A stretch of 64,000 nt of DNA from Oscillospiraceae bacterium (GCA_009777635.1 WRLK01000007.1:1-64000); one strand, 5' to 3'. Positions 29,657 to 37,729 are shown, numbered from the stretch's first letter. The notes: generated by a model from the letters alone, not told the origin. A program made the numbers and translations.

Positions 29657-29813
29657 ATGAGCGCTTTTTATCATCGCCTGCTTTTTCGCGGGTTCCCGAT
29701 TGTTTTTTATTGTTTCTGTTTTCGCCGTCATGCGCGCTTTCCGCTAAAGTGTCGCCGCCCTTGGCTTTTTGTTTTCTTACAGGCTTCGGGTCAATCTGGC
29801 TGTCTTTTGCCAT
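29655..29813 (-). CDS. Small highly charged protein of unknown function
   Basis: 52 residues, MAKDSQIDPKPVRKQKAKGG and on to TREKAGDDKKRS, almost entirely Lys, Arg, Asp, Glu, Asn and Gln, with no hydrophobic segment. The track opens at 29846, but the ATG at 29813 has GAGGAG eight bases upstream. Last gene of the minus-strand spoVA block, so expression in the forespore is possible. It overlaps the terminator stem by two bases. I recognise no family; a small spore-core protein is one idea. Confidence 0.5.
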   Translation of the reverse strand: MAKDSQIDPKPVRKQKAKGGDTLAESAHDGENRNNKKQSGTREKAGDDKKRS

Positions 29814-29827
29814 TTTCATCACTCCTC

Positions 29828-29861
29828 GATGGCGTGAACTGCACATGAACTACCGTTCATG
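29828..29861 (-). repeat. GTTCAT hairpin repeat, copy B
   Basis: Minus strand: CATGAAC-GGTA-GTTCATG followed by TGCAGTTCACGCCAT. Similar copies at about 6776-6810 and 40829-40860. Confidence 0.7.
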
Positions 29862-29875
29862 TTTTTTCACATCAC

Positions 29876-30238
29876 CTATGCTTTCTCTTTCGGCTTAAAG
29901 ATTAACGCTACGATAAGCGCAAAGAAAATCGATGCGGAAATACCGGCAGCCGTTGAGGCAAGGCCTCCGGACAGCGCGCCAAGCAACCCCTTTTGCTTAA
30001 CGGCTTCAAGCGTACCCTTTGCGATGAGGTGGCCGAAGCCAATCAGCGGGACGCTCGCGCCTCCGCCCGCGAATTCGACAAGCGGCTGGTATAAGCCGAG
30101 CGCGCCGAGGACTACGCCAAGCACGACGAACGAGACTAAAATCCGCGCGGGAGTCATTTTCGTGTAATCAATCAGCACCTGTCCGACGGCGCAAATCGCT
30201 CCGCCGACAACAAACGCCCAAAAATATTGCATAAACAT
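29876..30238 (-). CDS. spoVAE: Stage V sporulation protein AE (SpoVAE)
   Basis: Component of the spore membrane channel that takes up dipicolinic acid during sporulation and releases it on germination. 120 residues, four hydrophobic segments, with GGAICAVGQVLIDYTKMTPARIL and GGGASVPLIGFGHLIAKGT. Paralogous to SpoVAC in this operon. AAAGGAG precedes the ATG. Confidence 0.93.
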   Translation of the reverse strand: MFMQYFWAFVVGGAICAVGQVLIDYTKMTPARILVSFVVLGVVLGALGLYQPLVEFAGGGASVPLIGFGHLIAKGTLEAVKQKGLLGALSGGLASTAAGISASIFFALIVALIFKPKEKA

Positions 30239-30245
30239 AAGGTCT

Positions 30246-31259
30246 TTACTCCTTTCGCGTTGAAAGATGTATAAGGTGCGCGATACCGGGGATGTTTTGC
30301 TTCTGCTGCAGGCTTGTGGGGGACATCAATGCTCCGGTTGCGACAAACAGCACCTCATTGAGCTTTCCGCTTTTCATGGAATTTAAAATATAAGAACACA
30401 ACACTGTGGCGGCGCATCCGCAACCGCTGCCGCCGGCGCACACGTCCTGGGTTTCGCGGTCGTATATTAACATCCCGCAATCGGCGTGCTTTCCGCGCAG
30501 GTCGTAGCGGTCCTGTTCCATGAGCTCGTATAAAAGCTGTGAACCGACATGCGCAAGGTCGCCTGTGACAATCAGGTCGAAGTTATCCTCGTTCGTCACG
30601 GTATCCTCGAAATACTGACCGATGGTCAAGGCGGCGGCAGGCGCCATCGCGGCCCCCATGTTGTTTACGTCCTTTATGCCTTTGTCTTTGATGGTTCCGA
30701 TTGTCATCGCCTTTACAAAGGGGGGCACGTCGCCGTGTCCGAGAATCGCGGCGCCCGCTCCCGTCACCGTCCACTGGGAAGTGGGCGTGCGCTGGCCGCC
30801 ATATTCAAGCGGGAACCGGTACTGTTTTTCCGCCGAACAAAAATGCGAAGACGTCACGGCCATTGCATGGTCGGCAGCTTTCGACTCGACAAACACGGCT
30901 GCCGATATGAGGCTCTCCGCCATCGTGGCGCACGCGCTGTAAAGCCCCATGAACGGGATTCCGAGCTCAAGCAGTCCATAGTGGCTGCCGATGCACTGGT
31001 TTAATAAATCGCCGGCAAACAGGCAATCTATATTACCGGGGCTAAGCTTCGCCTTTTCAAGAGCCTTTAACGCGACGTCGCGCTGCATTTGGCTTTCGGC
31101 TTTCTCCCATGTTTGCTGGCCGAACATCGGGTCTTTGCTTAAAATATCTATATACTGCGCCATCGGACCCTCAGACTCTTTTTTAGATGCGATGGATGCA
31201 AAACCGATTACCGATGGCGGGTGATTGAACTTTATGGTGTTCTTACCGAGTCTTTGCAT
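30246..31259 (-). CDS. spoVAD: Stage V sporulation protein AD (SpoVAD)
   Basis: 337 residues; a thiolase-fold protein that binds dipicolinic acid in the SpoVA channel complex. Markers are SVIGFASIASKKESEGPM, PGNIDCLFAGDLLNQCIGSHYGL, a cysteine in LYSACATMAESL, and ADCGMLIYDRETQDVCAGGSGCGC. TGGAGG lies upstream of the ATG. Encoded seven bases before spoVAE and 92 bases after spoVAC, where a parS-like site lies. Confidence 0.95.
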   Translation of the reverse strand: MQRLGKNTIKFNHPPSVIGFASIASKKESEGPMAQYIDILSKDPMFGQQTWEKAESQMQRDVALKALEKAKLSPGNIDCLFAGDLLNQCIGSHYGLLELGIPFMGLYSACATMAESLISAAVFVESKAADHAMAVTSSHFCSAEKQYRFPLEYGGQRTPTSQWTVTGAGAAILGHGDVPPFVKAMTIGTIKDKGIKDVNNMGAAMAPAAALTIGQYFEDTVTNEDNFDLIVTGDLAHVGSQLLYELMEQDRYDLRGKHADCGMLIYDRETQDVCAGGSGCGCAATVLCSYILNSMKSGKLNEVLFVATGALMSPTSLQQKQNIPGIAHLIHLSTRKE

Positions 31260-31274
31260 AAGGAACCTCCATAT

Positions 31275-31306
31275 ATTGTGTATGTTCCACGTGGAACATA
31301 CACAAT
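31275..31306. promoter_or_regulatory. Perfect 32-bp palindrome containing a parS site
   Basis: The core TGTTCCACGTGGAACA (31283-31298) matches the bacterial parS consensus, the loading site for ParB/Spo0J and through it SMC. The symmetry extends a further 8 bases on each side. It lies between spoVAC and spoVAD, about 12 kb from dnaA, where origin-proximal parS sites are expected. Confidence 0.85.
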
Positions 31307-31351
31307 CTTGTAAAATTAAATTTCAAATAACTTGAAAATTAAAGCGGAACA

Positions 31352-31795
31352 CTACAGCTTAAGCACGTAAGCCGCAAGGCCGTATAATATGCCTGAAGCG
31401 ATGCCATAGACAATCACGGGGCCGGCTATTGCGAAAAGCTTTGCTCCAAGCCCGAGGATATACCCCTCGCTTTTAAATTCAAGGGCGGGAGCCGTGATGG
31501 CGTTTGCAAACCCGGTAATCGGAACAAGCGTACCGGCCCCGCCGAATTTTGCGATATTGTCGTAAAAATTAAGACCGGTTGCAAGCGTCGCTAAAAGAAT
31601 CAGCGTAATTGAAGCCGCCGTAAAGGCGGTATCTTTGTTTACGCCCATAGACAGATAAAAATTGATAAACGCCTGTCCAAGCGCGCAAATCAGGCCGCCC
31701 GTGATGAAAGCAAGCGGGATGGTCTTATAGCTTTTTGTAGTCGGGGATTGTTTTTTTACAAGAATATCATAATCATTATTTGTAATATCGCTCAT
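31352..31795 (-). CDS. spoVAC: Stage V sporulation protein AC (SpoVAC)
   Basis: Membrane protein of the spore dipicolinate channel, mechanosensitive in Bacillus. 147 residues with a polar N-terminus (about 1-25), then four or five hydrophobic segments; GGLICALGQAFINFYLSMG and FGGAGTLVPITGFANAI are typical. First gene of the minus-strand spoVA operon, GAAAGGAAG before the ATG. No spoVAB, spoVAEa or spoVAF here; the minimal C-D-E set is usual in Clostridia. Confidence 0.93.
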   Translation of the reverse strand: MSDITNNDYDILVKKQSPTTKSYKTIPLAFITGGLICALGQAFINFYLSMGVNKDTAFTAASITLILLATLATGLNFYDNIAKFGGAGTLVPITGFANAITAPALEFKSEGYILGLGAKLFAIAGPVIVYGIASGILYGLAAYVLKL

Positions 31796-31832
31796 AATCT
31801 CTTCCTTTCACAGGAGATTCGGATTAAACGTC

Positions 31833-31869
31833 TTCCAAGCATATTTTCTGCCTTGGAACAGAAAATATG
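31833..31869. promoter_or_regulatory. Two interlocked inverted repeats in the spoVAC/TauE divergent gap
   Basis: TTCCAAG (31833-31839) pairs with CTTGGAA (31852-31858), while CATATTTTCTG (31840-31850) pairs with CAGAAAATATG (31859-31869). Both are perfect and exclude or interlock with each other. Could be overlapping operators or an RNA switch. Confidence 0.55.
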
Positions 31870-31932
31870 TAACGTGGCAGAATCTGTATGAAACGGATTT
31901 TTTTGTGAATAATATAACCGGAGGGCAATAAA

Positions 31933-32310
31933 ATGCCTAAACAAGAAACAAAACAAAAATCAAAAGCGTGGTATTATCCTCTGGGATTTACCGCCGGATT
32001 GCTAAACGGGTTTTTAGGCGCCGGCGGAGGCATGGCGATAGTGCCAATGTTAAGAGGGCTCAAGGTGGAGCAAAAAAAATGCCACGCCACTTCCTTGATG
32101 ATCATGCTGCCGCTTGCGGTGTCGTCGGGGTTTTTGTACCTGCGCTCGGGAAGCTTCCTGCTTTCCGACTCGCTTGTCTATTTACCCGGCGGGCTTTTAG
32201 GCGCGTTTTTCGGCGGATGGCTTCTGCCGCGGCTAAAGACGGTGGTGTTAAGGCGTGTTTTCTCACTGGTCATGATTTTTGCGGGCGTAAAGCTTATAGG
32301 GATATTCTGA
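31933..32310 (+). CDS. TauE/SafE family permease, N-terminal half-size subunit
   Basis: 125 residues with three or four hydrophobic segments and the family glycine motif GLLNGFLGAGGGMAIVPML near 20-40. TauE/SafE (DUF81) exporters of sulfite or organosulfur compounds are normally about 250 residues with two such repeats. Here the second repeat is a separate gene that begins on the stop codon of this one (TGATG). CGGAGGG precedes the ATG. Confidence 0.85.
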   Translation: MPKQETKQKSKAWYYPLGFTAGLLNGFLGAGGGMAIVPMLRGLKVEQKKCHATSLMIMLPLAVSSGFLYLRSGSFLLSDSLVYLPGGLLGAFFGGWLLPRLKTVVLRRVFSLVMIFAGVKLIGIF

Positions 32311-32660
32311 TGGCTGTTTTTTTCGTTTCATTTTTCGGGGCTGCGCTTTCCGCGCTCGGCATGGGCGGCGGCGGAATCCTCTTGATTTACCTTACGGTAT
32401 ACCTCGGGCTCGACCAGCTTAAGGCTCAGGGGATAAACCTTATCTTTTTCATACCCATAGCGGCGGCGGCGCTTATCATGCATATCAAAAACAGGCTGGT
32501 GCAGTGGAGGATCGTCTGGCCCTGTATATTGCTGGGGCTTCCCGGCGTATTTTTAGGCGAGAAGCTGGCAATGCTGATAGGGCCGGGGATGTTACAAAAA
32601 ATATTCGGCGGATTCCTGCTAATGATCGGGATAAAAGAACTATTTTCCAAAAATACCTAA
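32310..32660 (+). CDS. TauE/SafE family permease, C-terminal half-size subunit
   Basis: 116 residues carrying the second repeat (FGAALSALGMGGGGILLIYL) and LGLPGVFLGEKLAML, in the same orientation as the first half with a TGATG overlap, so translation is coupled. The ORF track lists it only as part of a longer frame from 31968; the real start is the ATG at 32310. Probably forms a heteromer with the first half. Confidence 0.83.
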   Translation: MAVFFVSFFGAALSALGMGGGGILLIYLTVYLGLDQLKAQGINLIFFIPIAAAALIMHIKNRLVQWRIVWPCILLGLPGVFLGEKLAMLIGPGMLQKIFGGFLLMIGIKELFSKNT

Positions 32661-32728
32661 AAAAATTAGAAAATAAAGCATAAAGCGTGACTGCATGGTT
32701 AAAACTATAACAGGAGGTGCAAAATCAC

Positions 32729-33526
32729 ATGAGTAAAATAAAATTTTCAAAAGGTAAAGTGAGTAAATTTTTATCGTCAAAAGGTTTTTATGCGGCAATC
32801 GCAATTTGTCTTGTAGGAGCGGGGGCCGCCACATGGCTTGCCGTTGACAGGACCATCACCGGCACCCTTCAGGACAGGGGCGGCGTGATACAGCATGAGG
32901 ATATGTTCAGGGATTTTCCTCAAGCCGAGGAGGCGGAAAAAGAAGCAGAAGAAGTCGTAAGAAGAGATTACTCGATTCCGATCGACAGGCCGTCCCAGCA
33001 ACAGCCTCAGCCGCCGTCAAGGCCGTCGTTATCCTCCTCAACGCAGCCCTCATCGCCAGAGCGGCAGTCCGAGCCGGAAGGCATGCCGGAACAATCGCCG
33101 CCATCGGAAAGATTGCCGACCTTGGCATACGCATCGCCCGTCGTCGGAAATATTACTAACCCGTTTTCAAACGGCGAGCTTGTCAAAAACGTTACGCTCG
33201 GCGACTGGCGTACACACGACGGCATTGACATTGCGTCGGAAAAAGGCGCGGACGTTTACGCCGTTGCGAACGGCGTGGTGAGCTCGGTGCGAAACGACCC
33301 GCTTTGGGGCACGGTAATCACGGTCGACCACCACGACGGCAGGCAGAGCATCTACAGCGGCTTAAACAGCGTCGTCACGGTCCAGGAGGGCGAGATCGTA
33401 CTCGGCAGGCAGACCTTGGGAAAGGTTGAAGGTGTGCCGTGTGAGATCGCAGAGGAAAGCCATATCCATTTCGCGATGAAAGAAAACGGCGCGTGGATCG
33501 ACCCGCTCACCGTTTTACCGAGATAA
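32729..33526 (+). CDS. spoIIQ: SpoIIQ-like M23 (LytM) peptidase family protein
   Basis: A 265-residue bitopic protein. One membrane segment (about 19-39), a Pro/Ser/Gln-rich stalk (about 75-130), and a C-terminal LytM domain starting ITNPFSNGELVKNVTLGDWRTHDGIDIAS. The zinc ligands appear complete (THDGID and the HxH of SHIHFAM), as in clostridial SpoIIQ and unlike that of Bacillus. In sporulation SpoIIQ bridges the forespore and mother cell by binding SpoIIIAH; spoIIIAH is not in this window. The ATG at 32729 follows AGGAGG by 11 bases. Confidence 0.85.
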   Translation: MSKIKFSKGKVSKFLSSKGFYAAIAICLVGAGAATWLAVDRTITGTLQDRGGVIQHEDMFRDFPQAEEAEKEAEEVVRRDYSIPIDRPSQQQPQPPSRPSLSSSTQPSSPERQSEPEGMPEQSPPSERLPTLAYASPVVGNITNPFSNGELVKNVTLGDWRTHDGIDIASEKGADVYAVANGVVSSVRNDPLWGTVITVDHHDGRQSIYSGLNSVVTVQEGEIVLGRQTLGKVEGVPCEIAEESHIHFAMKENGAWIDPLTVLPR

Positions 33527-33527
33527 G

Positions 33528-33568
33528 AAAAAATAAAAAAGACAGGGAACGGTTTTACCGTTCCCTGT
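33528..33568 (-). terminator. Hairpin terminator after spoIIQ, T-run on the minus strand
   Basis: 12-bp perfect stem ACAGGGAACGGT / ACCGTTCCCTGT with a 3-base loop. On the minus strand it runs into TTTTTTATTTTTT. Confidence 0.8.
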
Positions 33569-33681
33569 TCCGCTATCTGCTCAAACGCCCTTCGCCGCCC
33601 ATAGCGTATGCAAACCTCCCGGTTTGATACACTCTCTGTTCTGCCTTTCAAAAAACCTCGTCCCTTTCTGATTTTCGCCTT

Positions 33682-33715
33682 ACAAAAAACAAAAAGCGCA
33701 GTATATTACTGCGCT
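33682..33715 (-). terminator. Terminator of the ABM-like gene
   Basis: 9-bp stem AGCGCAGTA / TACTGCGCT, TAT loop, followed on the minus strand by TTTTTGTTTTTTG, 30 bases after the stop codon. Confidence 0.85.
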
Positions 33716-33745
33716 ACAAAAACGATTTTGTCAAATACAAGTGCG

Positions 33746-34048
33746 TCAATAGCTTTTCTCAACAGAAAAAACCTCTTGTTTAAGGCTGTTAAAGTTTATA
33801 AAGGAATAAAACTCTTGAGCGACAGGATCCGGTTCGCCGTCATCGTTCTCGGCGTTTATGGCGTCATCCATCGTTTCCCATGTCACTAAGTCGACCCACG
33901 TATCGCCCTCGGTGAGAACTTGCCAGGAAATAAAGCCTTTTTTCTTGGACAAAACCTCATTGTGGCATTTTTCCGATGCAAGCAGGAAATCCGGGACAGA
34001 CGCCCCCTTTACAAGCTTGTAAGATATAAACCATACTGCATTAGACAT
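33746..34048 (-). CDS. Dimeric alpha-beta barrel (ABM-like) protein
   Basis: 100 residues resembling the antibiotic biosynthesis monooxygenase/stress-responsive barrel superfamily: FISYKLVKGASVPDFLLASEKCHNEVLSKKKGFISWQVLTEGDTWVDLVTWETMDDA. Members range from heme-degrading enzymes to small quinone oxygenases; no specific activity can be assigned. Single gene with AGGAGG (GCAGGAGGTC) before the ATG and its own terminator. Confidence 0.65.
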   Translation of the reverse strand: MSNAVWFISYKLVKGASVPDFLLASEKCHNEVLSKKKGFISWQVLTEGDTWVDLVTWETMDDAINAENDDGEPDPVAQEFYSFINFNSLKQEVFSVEKSY

Positions 34049-34095
34049 AATAGCAGACCTCCTGCAATATTAAAATTATTTTAAACGAACACGTC

Positions 34096-34791
34096 TCACA
34101 GCGCCTCCGCCGCGTTATTTGGAACCGCGCGTCCGGAGCCCGTTGCTTTAAGTGCAAAACAGCTTGAAAGGGTTTCCGCGACATTTGATTTGTACCCCTC
34201 GTTGCGGCCCCAGTAATTGGTATATGCCACAAAATACGAACGGCCCACCGGTACTACATAATATTCCTCGTAATAAAAATCCTCCCCGTGCATATAAAAC
34301 GGCGTGACTTCAACAAGAAAACGCGTGAAACGATGCCCCGATATTAAAGCCTCGCCGACGGAGGCGATTTCGTAAAGGTACTCGGCGTCGGATAGCTCCT
34401 GTATAAAAATTTCCAAAGACGAAAGATAATCCTCTTCGCTGTAATCCGGCGCGTAATCGGCGTAAAGTATGATTTCCACATGGTCGCTCCTCGACGAATC
34501 GTCGACGTTTTGCATGGTAATCAGCTTAATCTCAAAGACGCTTTGGTCGCTGTTGCCCGATAAATCAAGGGACGAAAGGCTTTCCGATTCTTCGGGGACG
34601 GGCGTTAGGTTCCTTAAGTTTTTATACTCGGTAAGCCATCCGGCGGGAACAGTTACCGCAAGCCCCAAAAACCCGTTATAAGAAACGTCGGGCAGAGGCG
34701 GCGGCGGGACAAGGCTTGAGCCGCACGCGGAAAACAAGATTAAAACCACAGCCGCCGCGAAAACCGCAGCGATTTTATGATACATACCCAT
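34096..34791 (-). CDS. Lipoprotein of unknown function
   Basis: 231 residues with a signal sequence and lipobox (AAVVLILFSAC, Cys near 23), then a proline spacer (SLVPPPPLPD) and a single globular domain with NGFLGLAVTVPAGWLTE at its start and a C-terminal YFVAYTNYWGRNEGYK strand region. The opening strand pattern is like PsbP/DUF1795-type lipoproteins, but I cannot confirm a family. Located directly after the CBM9-like gene on the same strand, 5 bases apart. Confidence 0.7.
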   Translation of the reverse strand: MGMYHKIAAVFAAAVVLILFSACGSSLVPPPPLPDVSYNGFLGLAVTVPAGWLTEYKNLRNLTPVPEESESLSSLDLSGNSDQSVFEIKLITMQNVDDSSRSDHVEIILYADYAPDYSEEDYLSSLEIFIQELSDAEYLYEIASVGEALISGHRFTRFLVEVTPFYMHGEDFYYEEYYVVPVGRSYFVAYTNYWGRNEGYKSNVAETLSSCFALKATGSGRAVPNNAAEAL

Positions 34792-34796
34792 GTATG

Positions 34797-35402
34797 TCAG
34801 TACCCCACAACTTCAAACGCGCCGCAGCTTTCAGGCAAATAGGGATTGCCGGAGAAATCCGCGCCGTAAAAGCAGCCCATATGGATATTCGGCTCGTCAA
34901 GGCAGATTTTATAAAAATTGCCGTAAAGCTTATTCCCCGGGGACAGAAGCGTCTTACCGCCCCATTCCTCCAAAAGTTTAAGAGGGATATCTATCGCGTA
35001 CCCCCAGTACACGCCCTGAAGGTCCTCGCCGTTATGCGGATGTATCGCGATGCTTTGCAGCTTCTCCGTAATCTCGGGCGCTGCTGGAAGCTCCCCGCCG
35101 TTTTTTAACAGGCCGCAGCCGAGGACGTCGGAGCCCTCTTCGATTTTCGGCACGGCGACAATGGCAAGGGCCGTGTCGGGCTTTTCGTCGAACATGTATA
35201 AAACGCACTCAAGCCTGCTGCCGGGGGATGGGTTCACTTCGAACGACCACATCCGAAGGTGCAAAGCGTCGTCCGACACGCACAGGATATTTTGGGCAAA
35301 CGGCCTGTAATCACGCTTTTCGAGCGGATACGTCACGACTTTGGCGACCGGCAGCGAATCATAGACCGGCAGACCTGTTATCTTGCTGACTTTAAACGAC
35401 AT
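34797..35402 (-). CDS. CBM9-like (carbohydrate-binding family 9-type) protein
   Basis: 201 residues, no signal peptide, so cytoplasmic. The C-terminal half resembles the CBM9-like domain: YWGYAIDIPLKLLEEWGG, GNKLYGNFYKICLDEPNIHMGCFYG, and PESCGAFEVVGY. Proteins with this domain occur near sugar or sporulation loci in Clostridia; the ligand is unknown. Shares a transcript with argS upstream (19 bases). Confidence 0.6.
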   Translation of the reverse strand: MSFKVSKITGLPVYDSLPVAKVVTYPLEKRDYRPFAQNILCVSDDALHLRMWSFEVNPSPGSRLECVLYMFDEKPDTALAIVAVPKIEEGSDVLGCGLLKNGGELPAAPEITEKLQSIAIHPHNGEDLQGVYWGYAIDIPLKLLEEWGGKTLLSPGNKLYGNFYKICLDEPNIHMGCFYGADFSGNPYLPESCGAFEVVGY

Positions 35403-35420
35403 AGCAGCCTCCCTGTTTTT

Positions 35421-37130
35421 TCACATAGATTCGGGCGCCGAAATTTTAAGCAGCGAAAGCGCGTTTGCAATCGTTGTTTTCACAGCGGCGCAAAGGCATA
35501 TCCTCGCCTGCATGAGCGGCTCGTCGTCAACTCCGACGTGGCAGTTTGTGTAAAATTTATGGAACAGCGACGCTAAGTCGATGGCGTAATGCGTAATTCT
35601 CGACGGGTCGTAGTTCACGGCGGCCCACACGATCTCACCGGGAAGCTGCGACAGCTTGCGTATCAGCGCGTCCTCCTCGGGAGCCGATAAAAGAAGAAGC
35701 TCTTCCTCCGCGCATTTTCTCGGCGCAATACCGTTTTCACTGAGCTTTTTAAGGATGCTGCAAATCCTCGCGTGGGCATACTGCACATAATAAACCGGGT
35801 TTTTGCTCGACTGCTCTGTTGCAAGGTCGAGGTCAAAGTCCATGGCGGCGGACGGCGACGTCATGTTAAAGAAAAATCTTGCGGCGTCAAGCGGTACAAG
35901 CTCCAGCAAACCGGAAAGCGTTATGCCGAGCCCCTGGCGCTTGCTCATGCGGTAAGGCTCGCCGTCCTTCATAAGCCTTACAAGCTGCAAAAGGACGATG
36001 TCCAGGTTTTCGCCGCCGATACCAAGGGCGTCAAGAGCCCCCTTGAGCCGCGCGATATGCCCGTGATGGTCGGCGCCCCACACGTCGATGACCTTTTGAA
36101 AGCCGCGCATGCTAAATTTATTGTAATGGTATGCGATATCCGCCATAAAGTAGGTGATGGAGCCGTTTTTGCGCACAAGAACCTCATCCTTGCCGCAGCC
36201 GAAATCGGTGGCCTTATACCACAGCGCGCCGTCCTTTTCAAAGACAAAGCCGCGCTCCTTCAGTATGTTAAGCACATCGTCTATGGTGCCGTCATTGTAA
36301 AGCGAGCTTTCGTGGAACCATGTCTTGTATTCGATGCGGTAGTCCGATAAAACCTCGCGCATATCGTTTAAATTTCGCGGCAGAGCGTATTTTACAAGCT
36401 CTAAGCGACGGGTTTCTTCCGGGGAATTAAGCAGCTTATCGCCAAAGCCGTCGGCATAGCTCTTCGCGAGGTCCTTTATATCCTCCCCCTGATACAAGTC
36501 GTCGGGGAAGGGTACGGCGTCCACGCCTTTAAAAAGCTGCAAATACCTAGCTTCTAAGCTTAATGCGAACTTTTCTATCTGTGCTCCGGCGTCGTTTACG
36601 TAAAACTCGCGCGACACGTCGTATCCGGCCGCGTTTAAAGCGGACGCCAAAACGTCGCCGATCGCGCCGCCTCTTGCGTTGCCGAGATGCATAGGCCCGG
36701 TCGGGTTTGCGGAAACGAACTCCACCATCACCTTTTTGCCCTTGCCGAAATTGGTGTGGCCGTACCGCTCGCCAAGCTCGATGATGCTTGACAGTACCAT
36801 CGCGCGCCACTGTGGCTTTAAAAAGAAATTAAGAAAGCCGGGGCCCGCGGTTTCGGCCCGGTCAAAATAACATTCGCCGTCATCGAAAGAGAGACGGTTA
36901 AAAATTTCCTCCGCGATTTTTAAGGGCGGCAGCTTAAACAGCCTTGCGGATACCATAGCGACGTTTGCCGCAAAATCGCCGTGGGCGCAGTCTGCCGGGA
37001 TTTCTATCGTAAACTCCGGGAAATCCGTGCGCGGGAAAACTTTTTCACGCATCGCCGCCGAGACTGCGTCCGTTATGAGCTCTTCAAGCTGCTCCTTTGC
37101 ACGGAAGACCGGGTCCTTGCAGATATTCAT
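35421..37130 (-). CDS. argS: Arginyl-tRNA synthetase
   Basis: Class I synthetase charging tRNA-Arg. 569 residues. N-terminal Arg-tRNA recognition domain, the HIGH-type motif NPTGPMHLGNARGGAIGD near 130, YVNDAGAQIEKFA, ADHHGHIARLKGAL, the KMSKS-equivalent MSKRQG, and a DALR anticodon-binding C-terminus (YVQYAHARICSILKKL). The start overlaps the DUF1934 stop by four bases. Confidence 0.96.
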   Translation of the reverse strand: MNICKDPVFRAKEQLEELITDAVSAAMREKVFPRTDFPEFTIEIPADCAHGDFAANVAMVSARLFKLPPLKIAEEIFNRLSFDDGECYFDRAETAGPGFLNFFLKPQWRAMVLSSIIELGERYGHTNFGKGKKVMVEFVSANPTGPMHLGNARGGAIGDVLASALNAAGYDVSREFYVNDAGAQIEKFALSLEARYLQLFKGVDAVPFPDDLYQGEDIKDLAKSYADGFGDKLLNSPEETRRLELVKYALPRNLNDMREVLSDYRIEYKTWFHESSLYNDGTIDDVLNILKERGFVFEKDGALWYKATDFGCGKDEVLVRKNGSITYFMADIAYHYNKFSMRGFQKVIDVWGADHHGHIARLKGALDALGIGGENLDIVLLQLVRLMKDGEPYRMSKRQGLGITLSGLLELVPLDAARFFFNMTSPSAAMDFDLDLATEQSSKNPVYYVQYAHARICSILKKLSENGIAPRKCAEEELLLLSAPEEDALIRKLSQLPGEIVWAAVNYDPSRITHYAIDLASLFHKFYTNCHVGVDDEPLMQARICLCAAVKTTIANALSLLKISAPESM

Positions 37131-37561
37131 TTTGTCTTTGCACGCTCCTTAACATTGATATACATCTCATTTTCACTTGCAAGTATTGAGTTTATATCAA
37201 GTGAATATTTAAACTCAAGATTGCCGCCCGAGTCGGTTAAGCTTGACTTGATCAGGTTGCCTGAAACCCCGATCATCATGCCGTCGATTCCGGCGTCGTA
37301 ATGGCAGTGGTGGCGAACGCCGCGCTCCACAATGAGCTGAGACTTCGTTTTACCGCTGCGCTCCATTGTAACGCGCTTGTCCTTATCAACCTTTAAAGTG
37401 GTTTTCGAGCCCTCAAAGCCGGTGGCCTCCGTCTCGTCGTAGGAAATAAAATAACAGCCGTTCCGTTTGTAATATTTACCCGTCGTGAAAATTTCAACTA
37501 CGTCGCGGTCGTCCTCGTCCACATAGACGCCCTTTATGTTTATCAGCACTTCTTTACTCAT
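37127..37561 (-). CDS. DUF1934 protein (YwiB-like)
   Basis: 144 residues of the DUF1934 beta-barrel family, usually found just upstream of argS in Firmicutes, as here with a 4-base overlap. Typical parts: YFISYDETEATGFEGSKTTLKVDKDKRVTMERSG and LEFKYSLDINS. Function unknown. Confidence 0.85.
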   Translation of the reverse strand: MSKEVLINIKGVYVDEDDRDVVEIFTTGKYYKRNGCYFISYDETEATGFEGSKTTLKVDKDKRVTMERSGKTKSQLIVERGVRHHCHYDAGIDGMMIGVSGNLIKSSLTDSGGNLEFKYSLDINSILASENEMYINVKERAKTK

Positions 37562-37620
37562 AAAATATTTTCATCCTCACTCATACTAATCCGCAATGAA
37601 AACCTTACCCTTGCAAATGA

Positions 37621-37729
37621 ATTGCGCGGGGTTTTAATTGCTCAAATGCGCCTGTTTCTCGCCTTTTTTCAAAAGGCAGCTGAAACAGATGCGCAATACG
37701 AATTCCACTTTTTAAAATGGAATTCGTAT
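37621..37729. repeat. Nested palindromes between murI and DUF1934
   Basis: Nested inverted repeats: an inner stem GCCTTTT / AAAAGGC inside CTGTTTC / GAAACAG inside ATTGCGC / GCGCAAT, then a separate 12-bp hairpin ATACGAATTCCA / TGGAATTCGTAT ending on the murI stop codon. No T-run, so not an ordinary terminator. Confidence 0.6.

Noticed and set aside
29838-29855. Hairpin after spoVAE considered as a terminator
   Set aside because: The stem is a copy of a repeat also found in two other gaps, and the 52-codon gene with its own ribosome binding site follows, so read-through is likelier.
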